A stretch of DNA of 64,000 bases from positions 1,674,001 to 1,738,000 of the forward strand of contig NZ_CP050152.1 in assembly GCF_011617245.1 (NCBI RefSeq). The letters run 5' to 3'. The notes beneath the pieces are model-generated. The model saw only the letters and a list, made by a program, of their open reading frames with translations, did not search any database and was not told the DNA's origin. Position numbers and translations under genes: made by a program. The DNA comes from Brevibacterium atlanticum. GTDB lineage: Bacteria; Actinomycetota; Actinomycetes; Actinomycetales; Brevibacteriaceae. Numbering within the stretch: position 1 is the stretch's first letter; each line of letters starts with the position of its first letter. Shown here in pieces: positions 52,159 to 62,994 of this stretch.

Positions 52159-53616
52159 ATGACGACGAGCATGAAAGGCTTCGGCTTCACCTATGACGGC
52201 GAAGACGACCCAGCGCTGACTGAAGTCGATCTCGAACTGCCCGCCGGATCGATGACCGCGGTGCTCGGTCCCGTCGGCTCGGGCACATCGACCCTCAGCC
52301 GGGCACTGGCCGGTCTGCTCGAGACTCGAGGGGCGACGACTGGTCGCGTCGACGTCACCGGCACGGTCGGTTTCCTCGGGGACGATCCGGAGGCCCAGCT
52401 GAGCGGACTGACCAGCCGAGTCGACGACGAGACTCAGCTGGCGTGCCGACTGCGCGGCGTCGCTCCCGCCGACGCCGAGATCCGGGCACGCGATGTACTG
52501 GCCAGGCTTGGGATCGACGATCTGTGGAACCGGCGTCTCGATACCCTCTCCGGCGGTCAGCGCCAATTGGTGGCACTGTCGAGGATCGTGTCACTGGACC
52601 CCGATCTGCTCATCCTCGACCAGCCCTCGCAGTCGCTCGATCCCGCTATGCGTCGACGTCTGGCGGGGCTTCTGCGTGAGAACTGCGAGCGTGGAGGCTC
52701 GGTGCTCATCACCGGCCATCAGATCGACGAGCTCACCCTCGCCTGCGACGAGGTGCGCTTCCTCGGCGCGGGTGACGGTTTGGCCCAGGGCAGCGCTGAC
52801 GGTGACGGGCCGGCACAATCGGCTCGAGCGCGGGGAGTCTGGGACACCCGCCCAGACCACGCGGGCCAGTCACGAGGCGCGTCGATGACGGGGAGCCGGT
52901 CGGTCGAACCTCCGCGGGCCGAACCGGTGCTGAGCGTGAGGAGCCTGAGCGTGCGACGCGCGGGCCGAACCATTCTCGACGGTGTCGACGTCGATCTGCA
53001 TCGCGGCGAACTGACCACGCTCACCGGTGCCAACGGAGCGGGGAAGTCGACTCTGCTGCGCGGACTCATCGGGCTCCTCGGGCGCTCCGGAGACTGTGCG
53101 GGCACGGTCACGATGAGCCGCCTCGGCGAAGGAATCAACCTGTTGGATATGCCCGCTCACGCACGCAGCGCTCACCTCGGCTGGGTGGGGCAGGATCCGG
53201 GCATCCAGCTCTCGGCGGCGACCGTGCGGTCCGAACTCATGCATGCGTTCCCGCTGCCGCGGCACCGGCGGCGGGAACGCACACGAGTGCTCGAGGACCG
53301 TCGCCGCATCGTCGATGCGGTGCTGCACGAGGTCGATCTGGCTGCCGTCGACGAGGAACATCCGTTCGACCTCGACGGCCCCCGACGGAAGGACCTCGTC
53401 ATCGCTTCGGCCCTGGTCACCGGTGCTGACGTCCTGCTGCTCGACGAACCCACGATCGGGCGTGATCAGGCGGGGATGGACCGGCTCACCGCCATCATCG
53501 ATCGTGTCCTGCGCCGAGGCGGTGCCGTCCTTGCGGCGACCCACGACCAGCGGTGGGCTGCGGATTCGTCCCACCGTCGCCTGCACCTCGCCGAAGGGCG
53601 AGTTCACTCACTCTGA
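52159..53616 (+). CDS. Fused EcfA-EcfA' ATPase with one degenerate ATP site
   Basis: A 485-residue protein with two ABC domains. Domain 1 (residues ~1-215) has a Walker A with Thr43 in place of the lysine (GPVGSGTST), Walker B ending D154-Q155 instead of D-E, but an intact signature LSGGQ at 130-134. Domain 2 (from ~255) has intact Walker A (GANGAGKST, K296) and Walker B (D429-E430), but a degenerate signature LDGPRRK at 405-411. In a head-to-tail dimer this gives one full site (domain 2 Walker plus domain 1 signature) and one dead site. ECF ATPases are usually two genes. Confidence 0.9.
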   Translation: MTTSMKGFGFTYDGEDDPALTEVDLELPAGSMTAVLGPVGSGTSTLSRALAGLLETRGATTGRVDVTGTVGFLGDDPEAQLSGLTSRVDDETQLACRLRGVAPADAEIRARDVLARLGIDDLWNRRLDTLSGGQRQLVALSRIVSLDPDLLILDQPSQSLDPAMRRRLAGLLRENCERGGSVLITGHQIDELTLACDEVRFLGAGDGLAQGSADGDGPAQSARARGVWDTRPDHAGQSRGASMTGSRSVEPPRAEPVLSVRSLSVRRAGRTILDGVDVDLHRGELTTLTGANGAGKSTLLRGLIGLLGRSGDCAGTVTMSRLGEGINLLDMPAHARSAHLGWVGQDPGIQLSAATVRSELMHAFPLPRHRRRERTRVLEDRRRIVDAVLHEVDLAAVDEEHPFDLDGPRRKDLVIASALVTGADVLLLDEPTIGRDQAGMDRLTAIIDRVLRRGGAVLAATHDQRWAADSSHRRLHLAEGRVHSL

Positions 53617-53684
53617 GGAAGACGCGTCACTGATGCGGTCGTGTGATGCAATGGGGGTGAGAACCGTCGTCGGAAGGGATCGCA

Positions 53685-54182
53685 ATGCGCGGGCCATTGG
53701 TGCTCTTCGCCTCCTGGGCTCTCCATGATGCGGAGGAGGCGCTGACCTTTCCAACCACGGCTGACCAGCTGGCCGACCTCACTGGAATCGACTCCCTGCG
53801 GATGAGCACGAAGCAGAGTGTGGCCGCGATCGGTCTGGTGGGAGCCGCACTCGCCGTCGCAGGAATCCGAGGAGCGAGAACTCGCGGAGCGTCCCGGTTC
53901 TACCGAGCCTCCGTCGCCGGCCTCGAAGCACATGTGTTCACTCATCTGCTGTCGGCGGCGGCAGCCCGCCGATACACCTCAGGGGCGCTCACGGCACTGC
54001 CGATCATGTGGCCGGGAGCCGCCTTCGCCAGAAGCGAACTCGCTTCGCTCGGCAAGCCGCTGACCGCCTCCGACCGGCGGCTCGGTGCGCCGACGATGGG
54101 CGCGATCGCGCTCGCCGCTCACCTCATCGTCAGAATCGATTGGGCCTCTCGACTCAGACATCGAGGCTCGAGTCCGCGGTGA
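53685..54182 (+). CDS. HXXEE-domain membrane protein
   Basis: A 165-residue protein with the namesake motif ALHDAEEALTFP near the N-terminus (H-x-x-E-E). About four hydrophobic segments and a conserved central His (LEAHVFTHLLSA) fit the family. HXXEE proteins are uncharacterised multi-pass proteins possibly with metal-dependent activity. The gene follows the ECF operon by 68 bases. Confidence 0.75.
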   Translation: MRGPLVLFASWALHDAEEALTFPTTADQLADLTGIDSLRMSTKQSVAAIGLVGAALAVAGIRGARTRGASRFYRASVAGLEAHVFTHLLSAAAARRYTSGALTALPIMWPGAAFARSELASLGKPLTASDRRLGAPTMGAIALAAHLIVRIDWASRLRHRGSSPR

Positions 54183-54303
54183 CGGCGCCGGACCCGCGGA
54201 ACCGCTGCAGACTCTGCCATACGCGCCTACGTCTCCTCCGGCCGTGCGGGCAGGCCCGGGCACTGGCGGATCTCGTGTCAGGGGCGAGACCTAGATTGAG
54301 CAT

Positions 54304-55017
54304 ATGGATGACAACCGGTACTCTTTCGACGCTCTCTACAGCGAACCGCTCGAGCGCGGCTCACTCCCGCCGTGGGACGAGCTGCTCGTCTGCGTGCGCC
54401 GGCGCCCGCAGCTCGCAGCCTTCGACGCGGCGATGCTCGCCCGATCGCGCCCGGAGGCGACCGCTGGGACTCCAGAGGCAGTCGACGGGACTGGTCAGTC
54501 GATGGTCGCCGGTATCGCGGGGCCGATGGTCTTCGCGGAGGCGGAGGACCCCGAGATTGCGGACCGTGCACCGACGTGGGACGGCCTCGATACGGTGATC
54601 GCGGATCTGCGCGGACAGGACCTGCTGCACGTGACGCTGCCGACGACGCGCAGCCCCACCGTCATGCTCACTTACCTCATCGAAGAGCTCGCGCTCGTCT
54701 TCGCCGGTCACCGCGGGGACCGTCCCGACCACAACATCGTTGCCAGCGACCTTGGGCTCGATCAGGCTCAGGTGCGCTTCGAAACGGAATGCATCACGTG
54801 GCTGATTTCCGGTCGTCTCGGTCTGAGGTCGGCGGCGGCCGGATCGCTCAAGGGCTACCTCAAGGACGGGGACCTCATGCCCCCGATCTCACGTGATCGG
54901 GTGCTGCGGACGGTCGACGCCGTCGAAGGACTTTTCGGCGGGGCCCCTGCCCTTGGGGATCAGATCAGGCAGGAGGTTCCGAGTCTGTTCTCCCTCGACG
55001 AGCCGTTGGCTGTGTGA
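54304..55017 (+). CDS. Hypothetical protein
   Basis: A 237-residue soluble protein I cannot assign. It has LPPWDELLVCVRRRPQLAAF near the start and LLHVTLPTTRSPTVMLTYLI and FETECITWLISGRLGLRS later, suggesting an all-alpha or alpha/beta fold. TAGATT lies five bases before the ATG, so the mRNA may be leaderless. Composition is like the neighbours. No operon partner. Confidence 0.65.
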   Translation: MDDNRYSFDALYSEPLERGSLPPWDELLVCVRRRPQLAAFDAAMLARSRPEATAGTPEAVDGTGQSMVAGIAGPMVFAEAEDPEIADRAPTWDGLDTVIADLRGQDLLHVTLPTTRSPTVMLTYLIEELALVFAGHRGDRPDHNIVASDLGLDQAQVRFETECITWLISGRLGLRSAAAGSLKGYLKDGDLMPPISRDRVLRTVDAVEGLFGGAPALGDQIRQEVPSLFSLDEPLAV

Positions 55018-55078
55018 TCACCGGGGATCCGAGCACGCCCCCTGGTAATCACGGACGGATGAGAGCAGAATTCCAGCT

Positions 55079-55210
55079 ATGTCCACCCCACCGCAGCGAT
55101 GGACCGTCGCCACCGTCTACCCTGACATGTGGGTCGGTCCCGCAGACGACCCGCGAAACTCCGAGGGTCTGAGTCCCGACGGTGAGTCGGCCAAGGAGAG
55201 ACTGAAATGA
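55079..55210 (+). CDS. Small ORF translationally coupled to a VOC gene
   Basis: A 43-codon frame, MSTPPQRWTVATVYPDMWVG and onward to AKERLK, ends in an ATGA overlap with the VOC gene start. It may be a leader peptide, a real small protein or the truncated start of an older gene. No family recognised, and no clear ribosome-binding site. Confidence 0.35.
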   Translation: MSTPPQRWTVATVYPDMWVGPADDPRNSEGLSPDGESAKERLK

Positions 55211-55668
55211 TCAGAACCGTCCAGGTGACATTCGACTGCCGTGACCCGGAGACTGTCGCGAGATTCTGGGCGTCGGCACTCGGGTACATCATTCCGGGGC
55301 CACCCGGTGTTGAACTCGCCGATGGCGATGATCCGTTCGACGCATGGAGAAGCTTCATCGCCGACCTCGGCGTTGAACTGGGGCCAGAGGATATGCGTGC
55401 GGTCATCGAGGATCCCGGAGGGGTTGGGCCGCGACTGTTCTTCCAGGCCGTCCCCGAAGGCAAAACAGTGAAGAACCGGATCCATCTCGACGTCCGAGCT
55501 GCACCCGGTCTCGAAGGTGAGGAACGGATGGAGGCCTTGGAAGCCGAATGCGTTCGCTTGGCGCAGGCAGGAGCAAGCCGGCTGAGACGGGTCGAACCCG
55601 ACCCGCCGATGGAGCACGGCTTCATCGTCATGGCCGATCCCGAAGACAACGAATTCTGCCTTGACTGA
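55207..55668 (+). CDS. VOC-family glyoxalase-like protein
   Basis: A 153-residue VOC protein of the glyoxalase_6-like type: VQVTFDCRDPETVARFWASA at the start, NRIHLDVRAAPGLEGEERME in the middle and MADPEDNEFCLD at the end, the last carrying the metal-ligand glutamate. Such proteins are common in actinobacteria; substrate unknown. ATG 55207 overlaps the upstream small ORF; the end overlaps tdk by eight bases. Confidence 0.85.
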   Translation: MIRTVQVTFDCRDPETVARFWASALGYIIPGPPGVELADGDDPFDAWRSFIADLGVELGPEDMRAVIEDPGGVGPRLFFQAVPEGKTVKNRIHLDVRAAPGLEGEERMEALEAECVRLAQAGASRLRRVEPDPPMEHGFIVMADPEDNEFCLD

Positions 55669-56320
55669 CACCGGTCGCCTCATCGTCATCGCCGGACCGA
55701 TGTTCTCCGGCAAGTCCGAGGAACTCATGCGTCGGGTGCGGCGGGCTACCATCGCCGGGATCACCGTCTTGGTCGTGTCCCATTCACTCGACACTCGGTC
55801 GTCGATCTCGACGATCACCTCCCACATCGGAGCGAACATCCCTGCGGTGCCGCTGTCCGACGTGGAGTCCCTCGCCGAGGCTGCCCGATCCGCAGACTAC
55901 GATCTCGTCGCCATCGACGAAGCCCAGTTCTTCGGACCCGGTCTCATCCCCGCCGTCGACGAGCTCCTGCACAGAGGAGTCGACGTCATCGTCGAAGGGC
56001 TGTGTGTAACCTTCGACGGAGAACCGTTCGAACCTCTGCCGAGCCTCATGGCCGTGGCCGAAGAGGTGCTCCGACTCACCGCAGTGTGCACGATCTGCGG
56101 CCGCGACGCCGTCTTCCATCAGCGGCTGAGGGACTCGGAGAGCGGATCGGGCGCTGCAGCGGCAGCGAAGGCGGCCTCGGACGAGGACTCACCGAGTCCC
56201 GCCGCAACCGCCATCGATGCCAGCCACGTCGGTGGTCTCGACGCCTATGTCGCTCGCTGTCGCGAGCACTTCAGCCGGGGCCGCTCCACAATGTCAGCCG
56301 TCAGCAGTTCTCAGGCATAG
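55661..56320 (+). CDS. tdk: Thymidine kinase, type II
   Basis: A 219-residue Tdk. P-loop GPMFSGKSEELMRRVRR at residues 11-27, the DEAQFF motif with the Walker-B Asp and catalytic Glu near 85, and the zinc-binding CTICGRDA and CREHF cysteine/histidine sets. It phosphorylates thymidine with ATP for salvage. The Ala/Asp/Ser insert between the two zinc knuckles is longer than usual. The start is TTG at 55661. Confidence 0.93.
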   Translation: MTDTGRLIVIAGPMFSGKSEELMRRVRRATIAGITVLVVSHSLDTRSSISTITSHIGANIPAVPLSDVESLAEAARSADYDLVAIDEAQFFGPGLIPAVDELLHRGVDVIVEGLCVTFDGEPFEPLPSLMAVAEEVLRLTAVCTICGRDAVFHQRLRDSESGSGAAAAAKAASDEDSPSPAATAIDASHVGGLDAYVARCREHFSRGRSTMSAVSSSQA

Positions 56321-56475
56321 CCAGTGCTGGGACTGTCGCCTTTTGCCTGTGGGGTGCTGGCTCTGCCCTTGCCGCGCAGGCCTTCCTGAGACTGCGCAAT
56401 CGGCTTTGACCTCGCGATTCGGTTCTGATCTCACGTTTAGGCTCTGACCTGGAGGAACACTCGCCTGAAATCTCG

Positions 56476-56497
56476 TGTCAGTGGCGACCTCTAGTGT
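56476..56497 (+). promoter_or_regulatory. PafBC-type (RecA-NDp) promoter for the DUF222/HNH gene
   Basis: TGTCAGTG-N8-TAGTGT matches the mycobacterial consensus TTGTCRGTG-N8-TANNNT at every specified base except the first T. The ATG follows seven bases after the -10, implying a leaderless transcript. Confidence 0.85.
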
Positions 56498-56504
56498 GGT
56501 GGGT

Positions 56505-58169
56505 ATGGAAGCAGAGCAGGTTCCGGACGTTGTCACCGAGATTCATCGGTGGCGTCGTAGCCTGTCCGAATTGCCGCCGGCGACGACTGAGGAAGAGGCC
56601 GTTGATCGTATCACTGCGCTTGAGGAACTGAACTCGGCGAGTGCGGCGGCGCAGGCGCGTGAGACTCTGACTTTCGATATGCTTCGCCGCAATCGCGAAG
56701 CCGAGGATGGTGTGGTCAGTAGGAAGCAGGGTCGCGGTGTTGGTGCTGAGGTGGCTTTGGCGAGGAAGGTCTCGCGTTCGCGGGGTGCTGCCCTGTTGAA
56801 GTTCTCCCGTACCCTGCTGATGGATCTGCCCAAGACGTATCAGGCGATGAAGGGCGGTGACATCTCCGAAGAGAAGGCGCGGGTGGTGGCCAAGGAGTCT
56901 GACTGGTTGCCGCGGGAGAAGAAGCAGGAGCTCGATGAGCGTATGGCTGAGCGCCTGCCTGTGGTGGGTGTGAGGCGTCTGGGAAACGAGGTGCGGGCGT
57001 TGGCTCAGAAGCTCGATCAGCGGGCCGCGGTTGAGCATTTGGAGCGGTGTGTTCAGGAGCGGTCGGTGAGTGTGCGTCCTGCTCCGGGCAACATGGCTTA
57101 TCTGACTGCGTTGTTGCCGATGCCGCAGGCGGTTGCTGCCTTTGCGAACCTGAAGAAGTCGGCACAAACCGTCATCGCCACCGGCGACGCTGACGGGCGG
57201 TCGCAGGGCCAGATTGCTGCTGACCTGCTGGTTGAGCGCCTGACCGGGCAGGAATCGGCTGCGGCTGTGCCGACCGAGGTTCACCTCATCATGCAGGCCA
57301 GCAGCCTGTTCGGACCAGGGGAGGAGCCAGCATGGTTCCCCGGAGTCGGTCCGATTCCGGCCAAGGCGGCGCGGGACTTCGTGGCCGAGAACGATGCCGC
57401 GGTGTTCCTGCGTCGTCTCTATACCCGGCCGGAGGATGGACAGTTGGTGCGTATGGATTCGCGCCGCAGGGAGTTCGCTGGTCTGCTTCGGCGCATGGTG
57501 GTCATCCGTGATGATGTGTGTCGTTCGCCGTGGTGTGAGGCTGCGATCAAGCAGGCTGATCACGTGGTGTCCTTCGCCGACGGTGGAGACACCGATTGGG
57601 AGAACTCGTCCGGTTTGTGTGCGGCCCGCAATTATGTGAAGGAACTTGCGGGGTGGCGCCACAACGCGACCCCGGATGGGCTTGAGGTGGTTACGCCTAC
57701 GGGTCACCGGTACCGTTCGCGCACGAGACCGATCAGTGAGCCTGATCCGGGTTGGGTCCATGGTGAGATCGTCGAAGGGTCGACCGGTCCGCCGGGGGTT
57801 CCGGCGGGAACTGGTCCGCCGGACTCGGCGGGAACCAGTCCGCTGAACCCGGCGGTCGGTTCCGACCCACCATCGACCGACATACCAGCCGCTGAGGCTG
57901 GAACACCACCACCGACCGCGAAGGTCGGGGAGACGACGACACCGACGGACGAGGTCGAAGCAGCGGGTGCCGACGGCGACAATGTCGGCGACCAGCAGTG
58001 GCAGATCCACCTGCCGTGGCGCTACCTCCGCCGGGCCGAGCAACCCCCACCGTTGAGGATCGGGCGGACGACCGTCAATGTCGATGTCTATGACGCCGAC
58101 TACGAGCCGCTGAGCCCGGTGGAGGAGTTGCTGCTCACTGGGATCCGGGAACATCTCGGTTCCCGATGA
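56505..58169 (+). CDS. DUF222 and HNH endonuclease domain protein (13E12 type)
   Basis: A 554-residue protein. The DUF222 helical region spans roughly residues 20-310. The HNH domain follows at about 345-385: CRSPWCEAAIKQADHVVSFA and ENSSGLCAARNYVKELAGW. The C-terminal ~150 residues are Pro/Gly/Thr-rich with short repeats (GPPGVPAGTGPPDSAGTSP). Family members are numerous in actinobacteria and include the mycobacterial 13E12 repeat proteins. Codon use is less GC3-biased than the neighbours. The upstream damage promoter fixes the start. Confidence 0.9.
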   Translation: MEAEQVPDVVTEIHRWRRSLSELPPATTEEEAVDRITALEELNSASAAAQARETLTFDMLRRNREAEDGVVSRKQGRGVGAEVALARKVSRSRGAALLKFSRTLLMDLPKTYQAMKGGDISEEKARVVAKESDWLPREKKQELDERMAERLPVVGVRRLGNEVRALAQKLDQRAAVEHLERCVQERSVSVRPAPGNMAYLTALLPMPQAVAAFANLKKSAQTVIATGDADGRSQGQIAADLLVERLTGQESAAAVPTEVHLIMQASSLFGPGEEPAWFPGVGPIPAKAARDFVAENDAAVFLRRLYTRPEDGQLVRMDSRRREFAGLLRRMVVIRDDVCRSPWCEAAIKQADHVVSFADGGDTDWENSSGLCAARNYVKELAGWRHNATPDGLEVVTPTGHRYRSRTRPISEPDPGWVHGEIVEGSTGPPGVPAGTGPPDSAGTSPLNPAVGSDPPSTDIPAAEAGTPPPTAKVGETTTPTDEVEAAGADGDNVGDQQWQIHLPWRYLRRAEQPPPLRIGRTTVNVDVYDADYEPLSPVEELLLTGIREHLGSR

Positions 58170-58244
58170 GCCGGGGACCGAGATGTTCCCGAGCTGACTG
58201 AGCCCACGCACACTGACGTGTCGACTCCCGGAGGACGATGAGCG

Positions 58245-58889
58245 TCAGTCGTCGATGCTCTCCCACACCTCACGCCAGATCCTGGCGAGGTCGGCAACCT
58301 GGTAGTGGGCGTTGAGGCCGCTGGGCTGGGGCACCACATGCAGGGCCACTGAGTTCGGCCACTCTGCGATGAGCGACGTGTCCTGCCTGCCGAACTGTGC
58401 CTTCGGCAGTGCGAAGCCGGTCCGAAACGAGGTGATGCCGGCGATCGCGACGGCGCGCGGTCGAATGTCGGCCAGCCGCTCGACGAGATGGGCGGCACCA
58501 TCGCGCAGCTCCTGCCGGGACAGCTCATCCGCGCGGACAGTGGCACGTCCGACGAGGTTGGTCAGCCCGATGCCGCGGGCCAGCAGCTGCTGTTCATCGG
58601 CAGGGTCGAGTCCGCGGGAGGCATCGACGAGGTGGTCGGTGAGTCCCGCTTCGAAGAGCGATGGCCAGAATCGGTTGCCGGGACGGGCGAAGGGGGCGTT
58701 GACCGCCGCCGTCCACAGACCCGGGTTGATGCCGACGATGAGCAGCCTCAGTCCGGCAGAATCGGTGGGCAGAATATCGTCGATCGCGTTCGGATCGTCG
58801 GTGGCGAAAGCTGCGAGATCGTCCTTCGTCGGTTTGCGACCACCCAGGGGAGGCGGGCGACGTCTGCTGACATTGCTTTTCTCACTCAC
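58245..58889 (-). CDS. mug: Mug-type G:T/U mismatch DNA glycosylase
   Basis: A 214-residue uracil-DNA-glycosylase-fold protein. LLIVGINPGLWTAAVNAPFA is the GINPG active-site motif and VVPQPSGLNAHY the (N/H)PSGL intercalation motif. It removes thymine or uracil mispaired with guanine in base-excision repair. GTG 58889 is chosen because a TAGTGT hexamer lies seven bases before it, suiting a leaderless start; GTG 58898 is the alternative. Divergent from the SRPBCC gene. Confidence 0.9.
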   Translation of the reverse strand: MSEKSNVSRRRPPPLGGRKPTKDDLAAFATDDPNAIDDILPTDSAGLRLLIVGINPGLWTAAVNAPFARPGNRFWPSLFEAGLTDHLVDASRGLDPADEQQLLARGIGLTNLVGRATVRADELSRQELRDGAAHLVERLADIRPRAVAIAGITSFRTGFALPKAQFGRQDTSLIAEWPNSVALHVVPQPSGLNAHYQVADLARIWREVWESIDD

Positions 58890-58912
58890 GTCTTTCACAC
58901 TACCGTCGTACC

Positions 58913-59401
58913 ATGAGCCACGATCATGTGACACCGCGGGCGGGCGAATCATCGCCCTTCCATTTCGACGATCGCTGGAGCGTGGACGCCGATATCGACA
59001 CTGTCTGGGCGGTACTCGAACGGGTCGATGAGTGGCCGCAGTGGTGGCCGGGGCTTGCCGCGGTCGAACCCGTCGGGGACAAGGTGCGGCCGGGCAGTCG
59101 AGCGCAGGTCGTCGTGCGCACACCGATCGGGGTGCCGCTGCGGTTCACCCTCGAAGTCGAGGCCCTGACTGCTCCGAACCTCGTTGTGCTCCGTGCCCAC
59201 GGTGACCTGCGCGGCGAGGGCGTGTGGACCGTGAGCGAACACGACGGGACCACCCACGTCGATTCCCTCTGGTGTGTGACCTCGACGCGGACGATGATCA
59301 GAATCCTTCGGCCCGTCGCGAGCCTCATGCATGCGATTGTGATGCGAGCCGGAGAGCGCGGTCTCGCGGCGCGACTGACCGACCCGCGTGCTCACCCATG
59401 A
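58913..59401 (+). CDS. SRPBCC-family polyketide-cyclase-like protein
   Basis: A 162-residue START-like protein: RWSVDADIDTVWAVLERVDE and WPQWWPGLAAVEPVG at the start, GEGVWTVSEHDGTTHVDSLW later, and a last amphipathic helix. It probably binds a hydrophobic ligand; no reaction can be named. Divergent from mug. Confidence 0.85.
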   Translation: MSHDHVTPRAGESSPFHFDDRWSVDADIDTVWAVLERVDEWPQWWPGLAAVEPVGDKVRPGSRAQVVVRTPIGVPLRFTLEVEALTAPNLVVLRAHGDLRGEGVWTVSEHDGTTHVDSLWCVTSTRTMIRILRPVASLMHAIVMRAGERGLAARLTDPRAHP

Positions 59402-59504
59402 TCGACCGCCGTTCTTGCCTGACCCGGACCCGAGGATCTCCGAAGCGGACCGATGTCAGACACGAGGTTGCCCGACTCAGTACTGATGCTTGGTCAGTTC
59501 AGCG

Positions 59505-61711
<2,207 letters not shown>

Positions 61712-61715
<4 letters not shown>

Positions 61716-62896
61716 GATGTGCTCCTGTACAGGGTCGTTGGGTGGAGGATTGATGGGTCAGAGGTCGAGTCGGCAGACGACGGTCCGTCAGAGAAGCGCG
61801 CGGGGGAGACGGACGCGAGTCCTCCTGCAGGCATCCAGTCGGGGGTGAGCCCCATGGCCAGTTCGGCACCGAGCCGTCCGCCCAGCGGGGCGAGCAGGAT
61901 GCCGTGCCGGAAATACCCGGTGCTGACGAGGCAGCCCTCGTCGATGCGACCGACGATGGGCAGGTCATCGGGCGAACCGGGGCGGGCACGCGTGGTGATG
62001 TCGGTGATCTCGCAGTCGAGGATGCCGGGGACCAGGCGCTGACCGTCCTGGAGGAGCCGGTGGACGGCTCCGGCATCGGTGCCGCTGCGGCCGTCCTCCC
62101 GGGAGCTCGCTCCGAGCACGAGTTCCCCGTCATCACGAGCAACGATGTAGACCGGTCGACCGTTGACGAGTCCGCGGACCGTGCCGTGCAGCAGAGGGGT
62201 GAGTGCGGCCGGTGCCCGCAGACGCAGAACATCACCCCACACCTTTCGCAGGGGAAGGGGCGGCATGCCGGTGATCGCGGCAGCCTCGGTCCCGGCGGTG
62301 ATGACGACCTGGTCGGCTGTCAGCTCGTCGCCGCCTGAGAACTCGACGCCCACGGTGACTCCGTCTCGACGGGTGAGCCGGGTGACCTGCCGGCGGACGG
62401 TCGTGTCCGAGACGACGGACAGCAGGGCGGCCGTCGTCCTCCTGGGGTCGATGGACTGGTCGTCGGGGATGCGCACGGCACCGGCCACCGACGGCGACAG
62501 CGCCGGTTCGAGCTCCCGGGCGCGGGATCCGGTGATGAGTTCGGTGGGGAATCCTGCCGCGGTCTGCGCGGTGCGCAGCTCACGGAGAGCCTGCAGATCG
62601 GCACGGTCCCCAGCGCACACCAGGGTTCCCGAGTCCGTGAGCCCGAGATCCGCACCCGCCGCGCTCGCCACCTCGGCGGCGAACGACGGATACATCTGCG
62701 CCGATGCGCGCATCAACGGGTACAGGGGTGACTGACCCCAGACCACCTCGGCGGCGGGCGCGAGCATCCCCGCGGCCGCATGGCTGGCTCCCTGACCAGG
62801 AGCAGGATCGATGATGGTGACACCGGCACCGAGGCTGCGCAGGTGCCACGCTGTCGCCAGGCCGATGATTCCGGCGCCCACGACGATGACATGCAT
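61712..62896 (-). CDS. thiO: Glycine oxidase ThiO
   Basis: A 394-residue FAD-dependent DAO-family protein. The FAD-binding VIVVGAGIIGLATAWHLRSL is at the N-terminus and the terminal region ISTGYFRHGILLAPL-like stretch (VSTGYFRHGILLAPLGG) at about 345-361. It oxidises glycine to dehydroglycine for ThiG, the aerobic route. First gene of thiO-thiS-thiG-thiF, directly downstream of the TPP riboswitch. ATG 62896 is seven bases after the riboswitch ends in GGAGGGAGA. Confidence 0.95.
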
Positions 62897-62902
62897 GGAT
62901 TC

Positions 62903-62982
62903 TCCCTCCGGCGGCATGATCCGCATCAGGTCTGACGGTCGGCTCCTACGCCCTCTCAGCCTCAGTGGGAGGCTCCCGCGAA
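62903..62982 (-). promoter_or_regulatory. TPP riboswitch controlling thiOSGF
   Basis: On the minus strand the conserved THI-box pieces appear in order: GCGGGAGCC, GGCTGAGAGGG, CCGACC, ACCTGATGCGGATCATGCCG and GGAGGGA. The final GGAGGGA overlaps the probable thiO ribosome-binding site, so TPP binding should block translation initiation. A TAGAGT hexamer at 62989-62994 could be its -10. Confidence 0.96.
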
Positions 62983-62994
62983 CTCCTCTACTCT

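Noticed and set aside
56478-58211. A 577-codon open frame antisense to the DUF222/HNH gene
   Set aside because: The sense frame has clear domains and a well-placed promoter; the antisense translation is Arg/His-rich with no motif.
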